Source of the DNA: Thiodiazotropha sp040506775
GTDB taxonomy: Bacteria > Pseudomonadota > Gammaproteobacteria > Chromatiales > Chromatiaceae
Direction: 5' to 3'
NCBI GenBank assembly: GCA_040506775.1
Contig: JBEVWC010000013.1
Coordinates: 1-64,000 of the forward strand
DNA length: 64,000 bases
Shown in pieces: positions 1 to 11,552 of this stretch (its first letter is position 1; each line of letters begins with the position of its first letter). Position numbers and translations under genes: made by a program. The notes beneath the pieces were generated by a model. The model was given only the letters and a program-made list of their open reading frames with translations. It was not told the DNA's origin and searched no databases.

Positions 1-200
1 TCACCCCTTCGGGGCGCCTACGCTTCGCTGCGGCGTCCTGCGTCGCAAGTGCTCCTGGTGATTCGCTTCGGCTCACCCCTTCGGGGCGCCTACGCTTCGC
101 TGCGGCGTCCTGCGTCGCAAGTGCTCCTGGTGATTCGCCTTCGGCTCACCCCTTCGGGGCGCCTGCGCTTCGCTGCGGCGTCCTGCGTCGCTAACGCTCC
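1..200. repeat. Tandem 72-73 bp repeat array, cut by left edge
   Basis: Three direct copies begin at 1, 73 and 146. Each starts with TCACCCCTTCGGGGC, a short hairpin with a UUCG-type loop, and continues through a GC-rich stretch ending near TTCGGC. The second copy has one extra C, and the third diverges after about 45 bases. The array may continue to the left of the window. No protein frame across it looks convincing. It resembles an interspersed palindromic repeat family more than a coding region. Confidence 0.8.
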
Positions 201-227
201 TTGTCGAACGGAGGGTTCGAACCAAAT

Positions 228-294
228 CCTCTCTCTCCGCCATATAAAAAAAGGGCCCAAATAGGGCCCTTTTTTTATATGGCGGAGAGAGAGG
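228..294. repeat. Perfect 31 bp inverted repeat containing tRNA-Ser 3' end
   Basis: Bases 228-258 are the exact reverse complement of 264-294, separated by five bases. The right arm is the acceptor strand, CCA and terminator of the tRNA-Ser gene. The left arm is a mirrored copy, and similarity continues outward into the T-arm (211-221) after a small indel. The left copy lacks the rest of a tRNA, so it is a fragment and not a second gene. Confidence 0.9.
243..280 (-). terminator. Rho-independent terminator of tRNA-Ser
   Basis: Read on the minus strand, the encoded CCA is followed by a run of A, GGGCCC, a five-base loop, GGGCCC and seven T. The structure is symmetric, so it could also stop transcription arriving from the left. 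Confidence 0.8.
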
Positions 295-373
295 GATTCG
301 AACCCTCGATGGAGCTATTAACCCCATACTCCCTTAGCAGGGGAGCGCCTTCAGCCGCTCGGCCATCTCTCCG
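280..373 (-). tRNA. tRNA-Ser (anticodon GCU), CCA encoded
   Basis: On the minus strand the gene starts GGAGAGATGGCCGAG and ends with TCTCTCCGCCA, giving a paired acceptor stem and an encoded CCA. The anticodon loop reads CTGCTAA, so the tRNA decodes AGC and AGU. The long variable arm and total of 94 bases fit a class II serine tRNA. Its place just downstream of csrA matches the order known in Pseudomonas and related gammaproteobacteria. The 3' end lies inside a perfect inverted repeat. Confidence 0.95.
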
Positions 374-469
374 AATTGGTTGTCTTGGATATGCCTGTGG
401 TATGCACATGAATCATACCCGGGCCTAGCCGTGAGGAGGTGAGATTGTACAGATTAATTGCGCGCTAAA

Positions 470-500
470 CAAAAAAAACTTCGCCGTCCCTAGCAAAGTT
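470..500 (-). terminator. Terminator downstream of csrA
   Basis: On the minus strand AACTTTGC and GCGAAGTT form an eight-pair stem with one G-U pair. An eight-base loop separates the arms and a run of eight T follows. It lies 45 bases beyond the csrA stop and separates csrA from the tRNA gene. Confidence 0.7.
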
Positions 501-544
501 CTTTATCAGAGAGCGTCACCCGTTATCACCGGGTTTCAGTCCTG

Positions 545-727
545 TCAGTTGGTTTCCTCGGACTGCTCTCTTTTGATCCGCTCGTAGATCTCTTCACGAT
601 GCACAGTGACATCTCGAGGTGCATTCACACCGATCCGCACCTGGTTACCTTTTACTCCCAGCACGGTTACCGTTACTTCATCTCCGATCATCAAGGTTTC
701 GCCCACTCGGCGAGTCAGTATCAACAT
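545..727 (-). CDS. csrA: Carbon storage regulator CsrA
   Basis: This 60-residue protein is the typical length for CsrA. It starts MLILTRRVGETLMIGD, and the conserved RNA-binding arginine is at position 44 (VHREEIYERI). CsrA is a small dimeric protein that binds GGA motifs in mRNA leaders and represses or stabilises target messages, controlling carbon flux, motility and biofilm. It lies between lysC and tRNA-Ser, as in pseudomonads. A terminator follows at 470-500. No CsrB/C-type antagonist RNA was recognised in the window. Confidence 0.97.
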   Translation of the reverse strand: MLILTRRVGETLMIGDEVTVTVLGVKGNQVRIGVNAPRDVTVHREEIYERIKREQSEETN

Positions 728-929
728 TGTCCAGTCTCCATAATGTTCCTTGTGTTATCGGTATTCTTCTGCAGAATCTCCCACAGACTAACACCATTGC
801 CAACCAAGCCGCCGCGTAAACGGGACTGGTGCGTGTAGTTTAGCAACTGGTATCAAGGTTAAAAAGAGTCAAGAAACCGTATCAGCCCCGAATATTCGCC
901 TTTTTGAGCCGATCAGGCGCATTTCAGGA

Positions 930-2153
930 TCAAATTTCTTTTTCCAGCTCGAACGCGTCATGCAGAGATCTCACACCCAATTCAAGGTATTTTTCATCCA
1001 CCACGACGGAAATCTTGATTTCCGAGGTCGAGATCATGCGGATGTTGATCCCTTCCGCGGCAAGCGCCTCGAACATCTTGCTGGCAATGCCCGCGTGGGA
1101 GCGCATTCCCACACCCACCAGGGAGATTTTAACGATTTTGTCGTCCCCCAGTACCTCACGGGCACCCAGTTCTTCCGCAGTCTTTTTCAGAATCTCATGG
1201 GCCCGTTTGAAATCCCCGCGATTCACCGTGAAGGTGAAATCGGTACGACCGGTGTCGTGGGAGATGTTTTGCACGATCATGTCCACTTCGATGTTCTTCT
1301 CGGAGATCGGGCCGATGATCTTGTGCGCTACCCCGGGTTGGTCAGGCACCCCCAGGATAGTGAGTTTTGCCTCATCGCGGGTGAACGCGATGCCTGAAAT
1401 CTTTGCCTGTTCCATGTTCTCTTCCTCAAAGGTGATCAATGTGCCTTCGCCCTCTTCGAAGCTGGAAAGGACACGCAGGGGAACATTGTATTTTCCGGCG
1501 AATTCAACGGAACGGATCTGCAGGACTTTGGAGCCCAGACTGGCCATCTCGAGCATTTCTTCAAAGGTGATGCGGGATAACCGCCGGGCATTCGGCACGA
1601 CCCGGGGATCGGTGGTATATACACCGTCCACGTCAGTATAGATCTGGCATTCGTCGGCCTTGAGGGCGGCTGCCATTGCCACCGCAGTGGTATCGGAGCC
1701 GCCTCGTCCCAGGGTGGTGATACTGCCGTGTTCATCGACTCCCTGGAATCCGGCCACGACCACGACCCGCCCGGCGTCCAGATCCGCACGCACGCGTGCG
1801 CCATCGATATCCCGGATACGCGCCTTGCTGTAAGCGCTGTCGGTCAGAATGTGCACCTGTCCGCCGGTGTAGGAACGGGCGGGACAATCGAGTTTTTGCA
1901 GGGCCATGGACAGCAGGGCGATAGTGACCTGCTCACCGGTGGAGACCAGTACATCCATCTCGCGGGGATCCGGGGCTTCCTCGATCTGCTGGGCCAGGCC
2001 GATCAGACGGTTGGTCTCACCGGACATGGCCGAGACCACGACAACCACCTGGTTGCCATTGTCCCGCCAACCCTTGACCTTCTCGGCCACGGCGAGGATG
2101 CGTTCAATTGAACCGACGGAGGTACCGCCATATTTCTGCACGATCAGTGCCAT
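930..2153 (-). CDS. lysC: Aspartate kinase
   Basis: The protein has 407 residues. It carries the kinase signature KYGGTSVGS at residues 7-15 and tandem C-terminal ACT regulatory domains from about residue 265. Aspartate kinase phosphorylates aspartate with ATP, the first step toward lysine, threonine and methionine, and ACT domains usually mediate feedback inhibition. This monofunctional type of about 405-410 residues lacks a homoserine dehydrogenase domain. An ATG start follows a weak GAAG ribosome site. It lies between alaS and csrA on the same strand. The 112-base alaS-lysC gap is too short for a lysine riboswitch. Confidence 0.96.
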   Translation of the reverse strand: MALIVQKYGGTSVGSIERILAVAEKVKGWRDNGNQVVVVVSAMSGETNRLIGLAQQIEEAPDPREMDVLVSTGEQVTIALLSMALQKLDCPARSYTGGQVHILTDSAYSKARIRDIDGARVRADLDAGRVVVVAGFQGVDEHGSITTLGRGGSDTTAVAMAAALKADECQIYTDVDGVYTTDPRVVPNARRLSRITFEEMLEMASLGSKVLQIRSVEFAGKYNVPLRVLSSFEEGEGTLITFEEENMEQAKISGIAFTRDEAKLTILGVPDQPGVAHKIIGPISEKNIEVDMIVQNISHDTGRTDFTFTVNRGDFKRAHEILKKTAEELGAREVLGDDKIVKISLVGVGMRSHAGIASKMFEALAAEGINIRMISTSEIKISVVVDEKYLELGVRSLHDAFELEKEI

Positions 2154-2265
2154 GATACTTCACAGTCCCATAATAACCGTTTAAAAAAGCGGCCTATTAA
2201 ACAACAACGCTGTTCAAATTGAAATGGCCACTTCCGATTGTTCTGCGTGCCCTTGCGGGGTGGAT

Positions 2266-4896
<2,631 letters not shown>

Positions 4897-4954
4897 CGTC
4901 AGAAAGCTATTTCCCGGTTCAGGACAAACGGTGAAAGATATCAGGATCGGGGCA

Positions 4955-5400
4955 TCAGTCAAACAGAAAGCGGCGAACCAGATCGCCGGGAAATCCCCGG
5001 GATTCGAGAAAACGGGCCCTGCGGGCCGACTCCTTGTAGTCTCCGGTCCGCTCCGGCCCGTATTTGGCGTCATGTACCCCAGTGAGGAGTTCGGCCCATT
5101 CGTCGTCGTAGGGCGCCATGGCTTCCCTGACCAGGGCATCCTCGACGCCCCGTTCGCGCAATTCCATACGGATGCGTACCGGCCCCTGCCCCCGGGTCAC
5201 CCGGCTTTCGACGAACTGCTGTGCATAGCGCGCATCGCTTTGCAGGGAGGCGGCCTGCAAATCATCCAATACCTGCTCGATCAGCTCAGGGTCGTGTCCC
5301 CGCTGCAGCAGTTTGGTGCGCAATTCCCTGCGGGAGTGCTCCCGTGCGGCCAGCAGGCGGACCGCACTGGCCTCGATCTCCGTGGCGTTCGATTCGCCGC

Positions 5401-5404
<4 letters not shown>
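4955..5404 (-). CDS. recX: RecX regulatory protein, probable CTG start overlapping recA stop
   Basis: RecX binds RecA filaments and limits their growth. The frame ends in RFLESRGFPGDLVRRFLF, typical of RecX. The first ordinary start (TTG at 5323) would remove the conserved segment LLAAREHSRRELRTKL and leave only 122 residues. The frame is open upstream to an in-frame stop at 5417-5419, but holds no ATG, GTG or TTG there. A CTG at 5404 overlaps the recA stop as CTGA, sits seven bases after AGAGG, and gives the usual 149 residues. I infer coupled translation from CTG. ATC at 5407 is an alternative. Confidence 0.85.
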
Positions 5405-6429
<1,025 letters not shown>

Positions 6430-6487
6430 TTCGGTGAACCCTCATCAATTCAGTATTATTTCGCGTGGTCGGTTGGGCGGGCTGACC

Positions 6488-6530
6488 GCCTGTGGCTCGG
6501 AATTATCACACAGCCACAGGCTCACGTCAT
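6488..6530 (-). promoter_or_regulatory. Candidate recA promoter with inverted-repeat operator
   Basis: On the minus strand ATGACG (6525-6530) and GATAAT (6502-6507) are separated by 17 bases and resemble sigma-70 -35 and -10 elements. A ten-base inverted repeat, GCCTGTGGCT and AGCCACAGGC (6488-6497 and 6512-6521), is centred exactly on the -10. This is the layout of an operator. The binding protein is unknown. Confidence 0.5.
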
Positions 6531-6635
6531 GAGTCATCGCGGGATATTGATTGCGGTTGGAAGGGATTTTCCGTGCAGATTTAAAGGGTATGCAATGCAG
6601 AGTGCCGTTCCGTGTGTCGACAGGTGATACGGCTG

Positions 6636-7871
6636 TCAGCCGGCCCTGCCCGACTCCAGCGGTTCAACCGGCAACAGATCCGCTTTTGCCTCGCCACGGC
6701 GCTCACGCAGACCGAGCCAGACACTCAGGCTGAAGGTGACGCTCAGCACCAGCCAGGAGGCGATCACCACACCCGGCCAACCGCCTTTGTCCCAGAATGG
6801 CTCGAAATAGAAGCCTCCCAGGGTGGCGCCGGTGTAATAGAACACCAGGTAGAGTGAGGTCGCACTGCCCCGGGCGTTCACCGCATGGCGGGCGACCCAG
6901 CCGGACGCCAGGGAGTGGGTGAGGAAAAATCCACAGGCGTTAATGAACAAACCGATCACGATCAGGACCAGTTCATGACTTAACGTGACAAGTGTGCCGA
7001 TCATGAACAGCAGGATTCCCAACCCCATCATGCCCGGCTGGGAACGGTTTTTCGCCAGCCGCCCGGAAAACCCCGCCGCCAGGGTCCCGGTCAGGTAGGT
7101 CAGGAACAGCATCCCCAGCCAATGGCTGGATAGCCCGTAAGGCTGTGAGGAGAGACGGAAGGTGATGTAGCTGTACTGATTGACGAAGATGAAGAAGTTG
7201 AGTCCGCCGATCAAGCAGGCAACCAGAATCAGGGGATTGTTGAGATGCCCGCCCAGACTGCGCAGCACTCCGCCGATGCGCATGGGTTTGGGGACAAAAC
7301 GCCGCGACGGCGGCAGCAGCCAGAACACCAGCAGCAGGCACAGCAGATCAAAACCGGCGAGTGCCAGAAAACTGCTCTGCCACCCCCAGGCATCCGCCAC
7401 CAGGCCACTGATCAGCCGCCCGGATACGCCACCCAGGGAATTGGCGCCAATGTAGAGCCCAACCGCGAGCAGCAAGGCCTCGGGGTCGAGTTCCTCACCC
7501 AGATAGGCCAGGGCCGCCGCCGGTAACCCGGCTATGAACACACCCTGCAGGGCACGCAACACCAGGTGCAGGGCATAGTCCGAGGCAAACGCAGTCACAA
7601 AGGTGGTGAGGCACAGCAACACCAGAGAGGAAAGAATCACCACCCGTCTTCCCACCGCATCGGAGAGCGGTCCGAACAGCAGCAGGCAACTGCCCAGCGC
7701 CAGGGTGGTCACCGACAGGCTCCAGGTGGCGGCCAGAGAGTCGATGGCGAAATAGTCGCGGACCTGGGGCAACAGGGGCTGGGTGATGTAGAGGTTGCTG
7801 AACACCATGATCGAGCCGATGCACAGGGCAAGGGTCGCGCGCCAGAAATCGGGACTGCGGGCCTGAATCAT
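6636..7871 (-). CDS. MFS transporter, YnfM-like (DHA1-type)
   Basis: This 411-residue protein has about twelve hydrophobic segments. It has the MFS loop motif GPLSDAVGRR between helices 2 and 3, and its N-terminus (SNLYITQPLLPQ) is typical of the YnfM/arabinose-efflux type. It probably exports a small molecule across the inner membrane by proton antiport; the substrate cannot be read from sequence. It is divergent from a LysR regulator over a 105-base gap, the standard arrangement for a regulator and its target. Together the two genes separate recA from pncC, which are often neighbours elsewhere. Confidence 0.85.
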   Translation of the reverse strand: MIQARSPDFWRATLALCIGSIMVFSNLYITQPLLPQVRDYFAIDSLAATWSLSVTTLALGSCLLLFGPLSDAVGRRVVILSSLVLLCLTTFVTAFASDYALHLVLRALQGVFIAGLPAAALAYLGEELDPEALLLAVGLYIGANSLGGVSGRLISGLVADAWGWQSSFLALAGFDLLCLLLVFWLLPPSRRFVPKPMRIGGVLRSLGGHLNNPLILVACLIGGLNFFIFVNQYSYITFRLSSQPYGLSSHWLGMLFLTYLTGTLAAGFSGRLAKNRSQPGMMGLGILLFMIGTLVTLSHELVLIVIGLFINACGFFLTHSLASGWVARHAVNARGSATSLYLVFYYTGATLGGFYFEPFWDKGGWPGVVIASWLVLSVTFSLSVWLGLRERRGEAKADLLPVEPLESGRAG

Positions 7872-7948
7872 GGTGATGGATGACTCCAGATCGAGGGGGT
7901 GGTTTCGAATTGAGATTAGCGCCTGAAGATCTATAATTGAAATATATT

Positions 7949-7967
7949 GTTTATATGAAGTTTATAT
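7949..7967. promoter_or_regulatory. Direct repeat in MFS/LysR intergenic region
   Basis: GTTTATAT occurs twice, 11 bases apart (7949-7956 and 7960-7967), in an AT-rich stretch just before the lysR start at 7977. The one-turn spacing suggests an operator on one face of the helix, perhaps for LysR autoregulation. Confidence 0.4.
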
Positions 7968-7976
7968 CGATTGATT

Positions 7977-8876
7977 ATGGATCTGCGGCAACTACGCTAT
8001 TTCAAGACGGTGATTGACCAGGGCAGCTTTACCGCGGCCGCTCAGATGTTGCATGTGGCCCAGCCGGCGATCAGTGTGGCGATCCGCAAACTGGAGTCAT
8101 CTCTGGACATGACCCTGTTACAGCGTGGCGAACGACGCATCACCGCCACCACCGAAGGCGAAGTGCTACTGAGGCACGCAGAGCGCATCCTGGCAATGAC
8201 CAACGCCGCTGAACTTGAGATGTCGGAACTCAAGGGGCTGACCAAGGGAGAGGTTCGCATCGGCATCCCGAGCATGCTCGGTTCCTACTTCTTTCCTCCG
8301 ATCCTTATGGGCTTCAAACACCGTTACCCGGCACTTCGCCTGTCAGTCTACGAGCAGGGCACCCGGCGTCTGCAGGCGATGATCCGGGCCGGGGAACTGG
8401 ACCTGGGCGTGGTGGTGGCGGACGCGCCTCCGGAGGATCTGCAGACCCGTTTTCTGACCCGTCAGGAAATGGTGGTATGCGTGCCCCGGGACCACCCCTT
8501 CGCGGACCTGCCCAGTGTCACCATGGAGGCTTTTTTCGACCAGGAGCTGGTGGTGTTCAAGGAAGGCTACTTTCTGCGCGAATTCATAGACCGTTTCAGC
8601 CAGCAACAACAGCGGGAACCGATCATCGCCTTCGAAACCAACCTGATCCCCCTGACCAAGGCAATCGTGCGCCAGGGCTTCGCCATCACCACCTTTCTGC
8701 GCATGGTGCTGGAACAGGATGCCCAGCAGGATCTGGTTGCAGTACCCTTTGCCGAGCCGGTGTTTCTCGATCTCTCCCTGGCCTGGAAAAAGGACGGTTA
8801 CCTGTCGCGCGCCGATCAGGCCTTCGTCGACTATGTCCTGAGCCATAGCGAGGGCACCGGGGAATTGCCGGGATAA
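7977..8876 (+). CDS. LysR-family transcriptional regulator
   Basis: The protein has 299 residues from the ATG at 7977; a TTG at 7971 is less likely. The N-terminus MDLRQLRYFKTVIDQGSFTA is a classic LysR winged helix-turn-helix, with the recognition segment AAQMLHVAQPAISVAIRKLE at about residues 21-40. A LysR substrate-binding domain spans roughly 90-295. It is divergent from the MFS gene, whose expression it probably controls in response to an unknown ligand. Confidence 0.9.
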   Translation: MDLRQLRYFKTVIDQGSFTAAAQMLHVAQPAISVAIRKLESSLDMTLLQRGERRITATTEGEVLLRHAERILAMTNAAELEMSELKGLTKGEVRIGIPSMLGSYFFPPILMGFKHRYPALRLSVYEQGTRRLQAMIRAGELDLGVVVADAPPEDLQTRFLTRQEMVVCVPRDHPFADLPSVTMEAFFDQELVVFKEGYFLREFIDRFSQQQQREPIIAFETNLIPLTKAIVRQGFAITTFLRMVLEQDAQQDLVAVPFAEPVFLDLSLAWKKDGYLSRADQAFVDYVLSHSEGTGELPG

Positions 8877-8901
8877 GAAGGTCCAGGCCTTTCAGCAGGC
8901 C

Positions 8902-9450
8902 TTATCCCCCGTCAGACTCCGGTTTTGCCTCGTTCAAGTGCCAACGCTGCACGATCCGGTAGCGCTGCCCACCCGCCTGAGGATTCGTCGATTCGGCCAG
9001 TACGAATTCATTCACCGGCCAATCGATAGGTTGTTCGATGGCATCGGTACCAAGCGGGTAGCTTTTTCTCAGCAGGGTGACATGGGGTCGATAGGGCCGG
9101 GTTTCAGCTTCAAATCCGCACTCCGCGAGACCTTCCTGAAGTCCCCGCACCAATGCCGAAAGCGGTTCCGGGGTCGCCTCCGGCGCAGCCCAGAGAATTC
9201 TTGGACGAGTCCAGAAGCCAAGACGCTGCAGTCTCAGGTCGAACCCGGGTGAACGGATCCGCTCTGCCACCTGAGTGATACAGCCAAGCTTTGAGGCCGG
9301 CACCGCGCCCAGAAACACCAGGGTCATGTGCAGATCCTGTGCATGATGGGGGCGTCCCGGATGCCTCGAGAAGCGCCCGACCAGGTGTGACAATGCATCG
9401 CGTACCGGAGGTGGCGGCCATAAGCCAAAGAACAGGCGGGAGTCACTCAT
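8902..9450 (-). CDS. thpR: RNA 2',3'-cyclic phosphodiesterase
   Basis: This 182-residue protein of the 2H phosphoesterase (LigT) family has the two catalytic motifs, HMTLVFLG and HVTLLR. The family hydrolyses 2',3'-cyclic phosphates on RNA ends to 2'-phosphates. Its ATG overlaps the pncC stop by four bases (ATGA), so the genes are translationally coupled. It is the last gene of a three-gene minus-strand operon with pncC and the sixA/nudix fusion. The biological substrate in bacteria is not firmly known. Confidence 0.9.
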   Translation of the reverse strand: MSDSRLFFGLWPPPPVRDALSHLVGRFSRHPGRPHHAQDLHMTLVFLGAVPASKLGCITQVAERIRSPGFDLRLQRLGFWTRPRILWAAPEATPEPLSALVRGLQEGLAECGFEAETRPYRPHVTLLRKSYPLGTDAIEQPIDWPVNEFVLAESTNPQAGGQRYRIVQRWHLNEAKPESDGG

Positions 9451-9956
9451 GGGTAAGGATCATGGTCGAGGATTTCGATCAGTTGCTGCATGGCATGCAG
9501 GGTGGCCTGGCGACGCACCGCCTCCCGGTCTCCCTGAAAATGCCGGCGTGCGCTGACCGGGTCCCTGCCGAGCATCATCCAGGCGAAACATACGGTGCCC
9601 ACCGGTTTCTCCTCCGAACCGCCGGAGGGACCGGCAATGCCACTGATTGCGATGGCCAGATCCGCCCCACTCCGCTGCAGCGCTCCGCGCACCATCGCTT
9701 CGACGGTCTGCTCGCTGACCGCACCCCAACACTCCAGGATCTCGGAAGAGACACCCAGCATCTCCTGCTTTGAAGCGTTGCTGTAGGTGACATAGCCTCG
9801 CTCAAACCATGCACTGCTGCCCGGCAGATCGGTGAGCACCTTGGCCAGCCAGCCTCCGGTACAGGACTCTGCGACCACCAGCCGGTAACCTCTTTGCAGC
9901 AGCCGCCCGGCACACTCCCGGGCCTGCCCGGTCAGATCGGTGTCGCTTGCGGACAC
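9447..9956 (-). CDS. pncC: Nicotinamide-nucleotide amidohydrolase (CinA C-terminal type)
   Basis: This 169-residue protein contains only the CinA C-terminal domain, with VAESCTGGWLAKVLTDLPGS at about residues 28-47 and a conserved SGIAGPSGGSEEKPVGTV segment. PncC deamidates nicotinamide mononucleotide to nicotinate mononucleotide, recycling NAD breakdown products. The start is GTG at 9956, two bases after the stop of the upstream sixA/nudix gene. Its stop overlaps the thpR start. In many gammaproteobacteria pncC (cinA) lies beside recA; here an MFS/LysR pair and thpR intervene. Confidence 0.92.
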   Translation of the reverse strand: MSASDTDLTGQARECAGRLLQRGYRLVVAESCTGGWLAKVLTDLPGSSAWFERGYVTYSNASKQEMLGVSSEILECWGAVSEQTVEAMVRGALQRSGADLAIAISGIAGPSGGSEEKPVGTVCFAWMMLGRDPVSARRHFQGDREAVRRQATLHAMQQLIEILDHDPYP

Positions 9957-9958
9957 GC

Positions 9959-10948
9959 TTATTCCACGCTCGCTTCAGCCGGTTGTTCCTGCTCCAGCTT
10001 TTTCGCCAGTTGCTTGATCATTCTTTTCAGGGCGGATTGCTCGATGCGTTGCATCGCCTTCTGTGCGTTGACCCACTCCCGGCCCCGGTATGCCTCTTCC
10101 CAGTTTTCTTCAGGAAGGACCTCCACCACCCGCATGGGATAGACCTGGACGTTGCACACACCTCCCCACTTTTTGTATTCGTAGTGCCCGAGGGCCTCTT
10201 CCCCCACCACGCCGGTGATCCCAGCCTCTTCCAGGGCCTCTTTGGCGGCGGAATCCTGCAGACTCATGCCCGGTTCGATGATGCCCTTGGGAACCACCCA
10301 GTGTTTCTGCTTGTGCGAACCGACCATCAGGATCTCGACCTTACCCTCCTCAATCCGGTAGGGAATGACCGCGGATTGACGGTAATAGTAGGCGGGACGC
10401 TCGCGCATCTCCTTGCCGTTGTGATCCGGGTAGGGGAACCGGTTGCCCAGGTTGCTGGCACGAATGATCTCCTGCAGCGATCCCTGAGCGGATTGCAGAT
10501 CACTCCAATCGTCGGGCATGGAAATACGCGCCAGGGTTGCGGTGGGCAACAGCTTGCCGTCCTTGGGTAACGGAATCCGCTCGCCCTGAAGATATTCTGC
10601 AAGGATTTCCAGACCGGGATTGTGCCCGACCAGCAGGACCCGTTGCGCCGTTTCGGGAATGCCGGCCAACACCTGCAGCAGGTCCTCGAGGCGGGCCGCA
10701 TAGATGCGCCGATCCTGAACAATGGATTCATAATCCAAACCCATGACCTTGACGGTCTTGTCTGCGGTATCGAGTGCGCGCACCGCGGGAGAACTGATGA
10801 CGTAGTCCGGCTTTAACTGTTGCTGCTGCAACCACACGCCGATCAGTTGCGCACCACGCCTGCCCCGATCCTTCAGGGGCCGTTTGAAATCCTCCACCTG
10901 TTCGGCCCAATCCGACTTTCCATGTCTGAGCAGCATCAGTTCTCGCAT
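9959..10948 (-). CDS. SixA-type histidine phosphatase fused to NUDIX hydrolase
   Basis: The protein has 329 residues. The ATG at 10948 was chosen because GAGG precedes it by six bases; the frame opens nine codons earlier. Residues 1-165 are a SixA-like phosphohistidine phosphatase with RHGKSDW at 8-14 (catalytic His9) and VGHNPG at 107-112 (His109). Residues 183-310 are a NUDIX domain with box 222-244, in which KEALEEAGI replaces the usual REUXEEXGU start and the GX5E glutamate is Met228. The PKG-IIEPG form recalls diphosphoinositol/dinucleotide polyphosphate hydrolases. The substrate is unknown. It heads the pncC-thpR operon. Confidence 0.88.
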   Translation of the reverse strand: MRELMLLRHGKSDWAEQVEDFKRPLKDRGRRGAQLIGVWLQQQQLKPDYVISSPAVRALDTADKTVKVMGLDYESIVQDRRIYAARLEDLLQVLAGIPETAQRVLLVGHNPGLEILAEYLQGERIPLPKDGKLLPTATLARISMPDDWSDLQSAQGSLQEIIRASNLGNRFPYPDHNGKEMRERPAYYYRQSAVIPYRIEEGKVEILMVGSHKQKHWVVPKGIIEPGMSLQDSAAKEALEEAGITGVVGEEALGHYEYKKWGGVCNVQVYPMRVVEVLPEENWEEAYRGREWVNAQKAMQRIEQSALKRMIKQLAKKLEQEQPAEASVE

Positions 10949-11035
10949 TGTTACCTCACTCGGGTCGTTCAGCACATTCCTCCGTTAACGGGAATGTGTA
11001 TCAGAAAAATACGTCATTCGAGGTCGGTCAGGCAA

Positions 11036-11404
11036 TCAGAAAAACAGCACCAGAATCCAGCAAATCGCCACCAGCATCAGAGACACCAGCACAGCGGCGG
11101 ATCCCTGGTCCTTGGCACGCCCGGAAAGTTTGTGATTTTCCGTACTGATACGGTCCACCACACTCTCCACCGCACTGTTCAGAAGCTCAACGATCAGCAC
11201 GATCAACAGGGGCCCGACCAGCAGTGCCCGTTCCACACCGTTCTCCCCCAGCCACAACCCAAGTGGCAAGAGAATGATCGTCAGCAGGACTTCCTGGCGG
11301 AACGCCTCCTCGTTCTTATAGGTCGAACGGAATCCTTTCATGGACCAGCGCAGGGCATTCGCCAGGCGCCGGAGACCGACATTGTTTTCGCTTTGCATCA
11401 CCAT
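11036..11404 (-). CDS. dgkA: Diacylglycerol kinase
   Basis: From the ATG at 11404 the protein has 122 residues, the same as E. coli DgkA; an ATG at 11398 is also possible, and the frame runs further upstream without family similarity. It has the conserved EAFRQE, VELLNSAVESVVDRI and LSGRAKDQGSAAV motifs and three membrane helices. DgkA phosphorylates diacylglycerol left over from membrane-derived glucan and LPS modification, returning phosphatidate to lipid synthesis. It is divergent from the LpxH-like gene. Confidence 0.93.
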   Translation of the reverse strand: MVMQSENNVGLRRLANALRWSMKGFRSTYKNEEAFRQEVLLTIILLPLGLWLGENGVERALLVGPLLIVLIVELLNSAVESVVDRISTENHKLSGRAKDQGSAAVLVSLMLVAICWILVLFF

Positions 11405-11552
11405 ACGGGTGCTTCTTCTACCAGTTTGACAATTAAAAATCGAGTGAATAGTGAGCCAAATCGGGCTTGTCACAAATAAATAATCATCCTCTCACAAAAC
11501 CGCAATCGGCAGCCACTAAGGTTCGCAGCCAGTGAACGAACCGGGAAACCTC

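Noticed and set aside
1..200. Possible CRISPR array
   Set aside because: Copies abut one another with no variable spacers, so it is a tandem repeat.
228..294. Terminal inverted repeats of a transposon
   Set aside because: The arms are five bases apart and contain tRNA sequence, leaving no room for a transposase.
2154..2265. Lysine riboswitch before lysC
   Set aside because: The gap is only 112 bases and lacks the needed conserved elements.
6430..6635. Classical LexA box upstream of recA
   Set aside because: I looked for CTGT-N8-ACAG on both strands and found none; only the wider inverted repeat is present.
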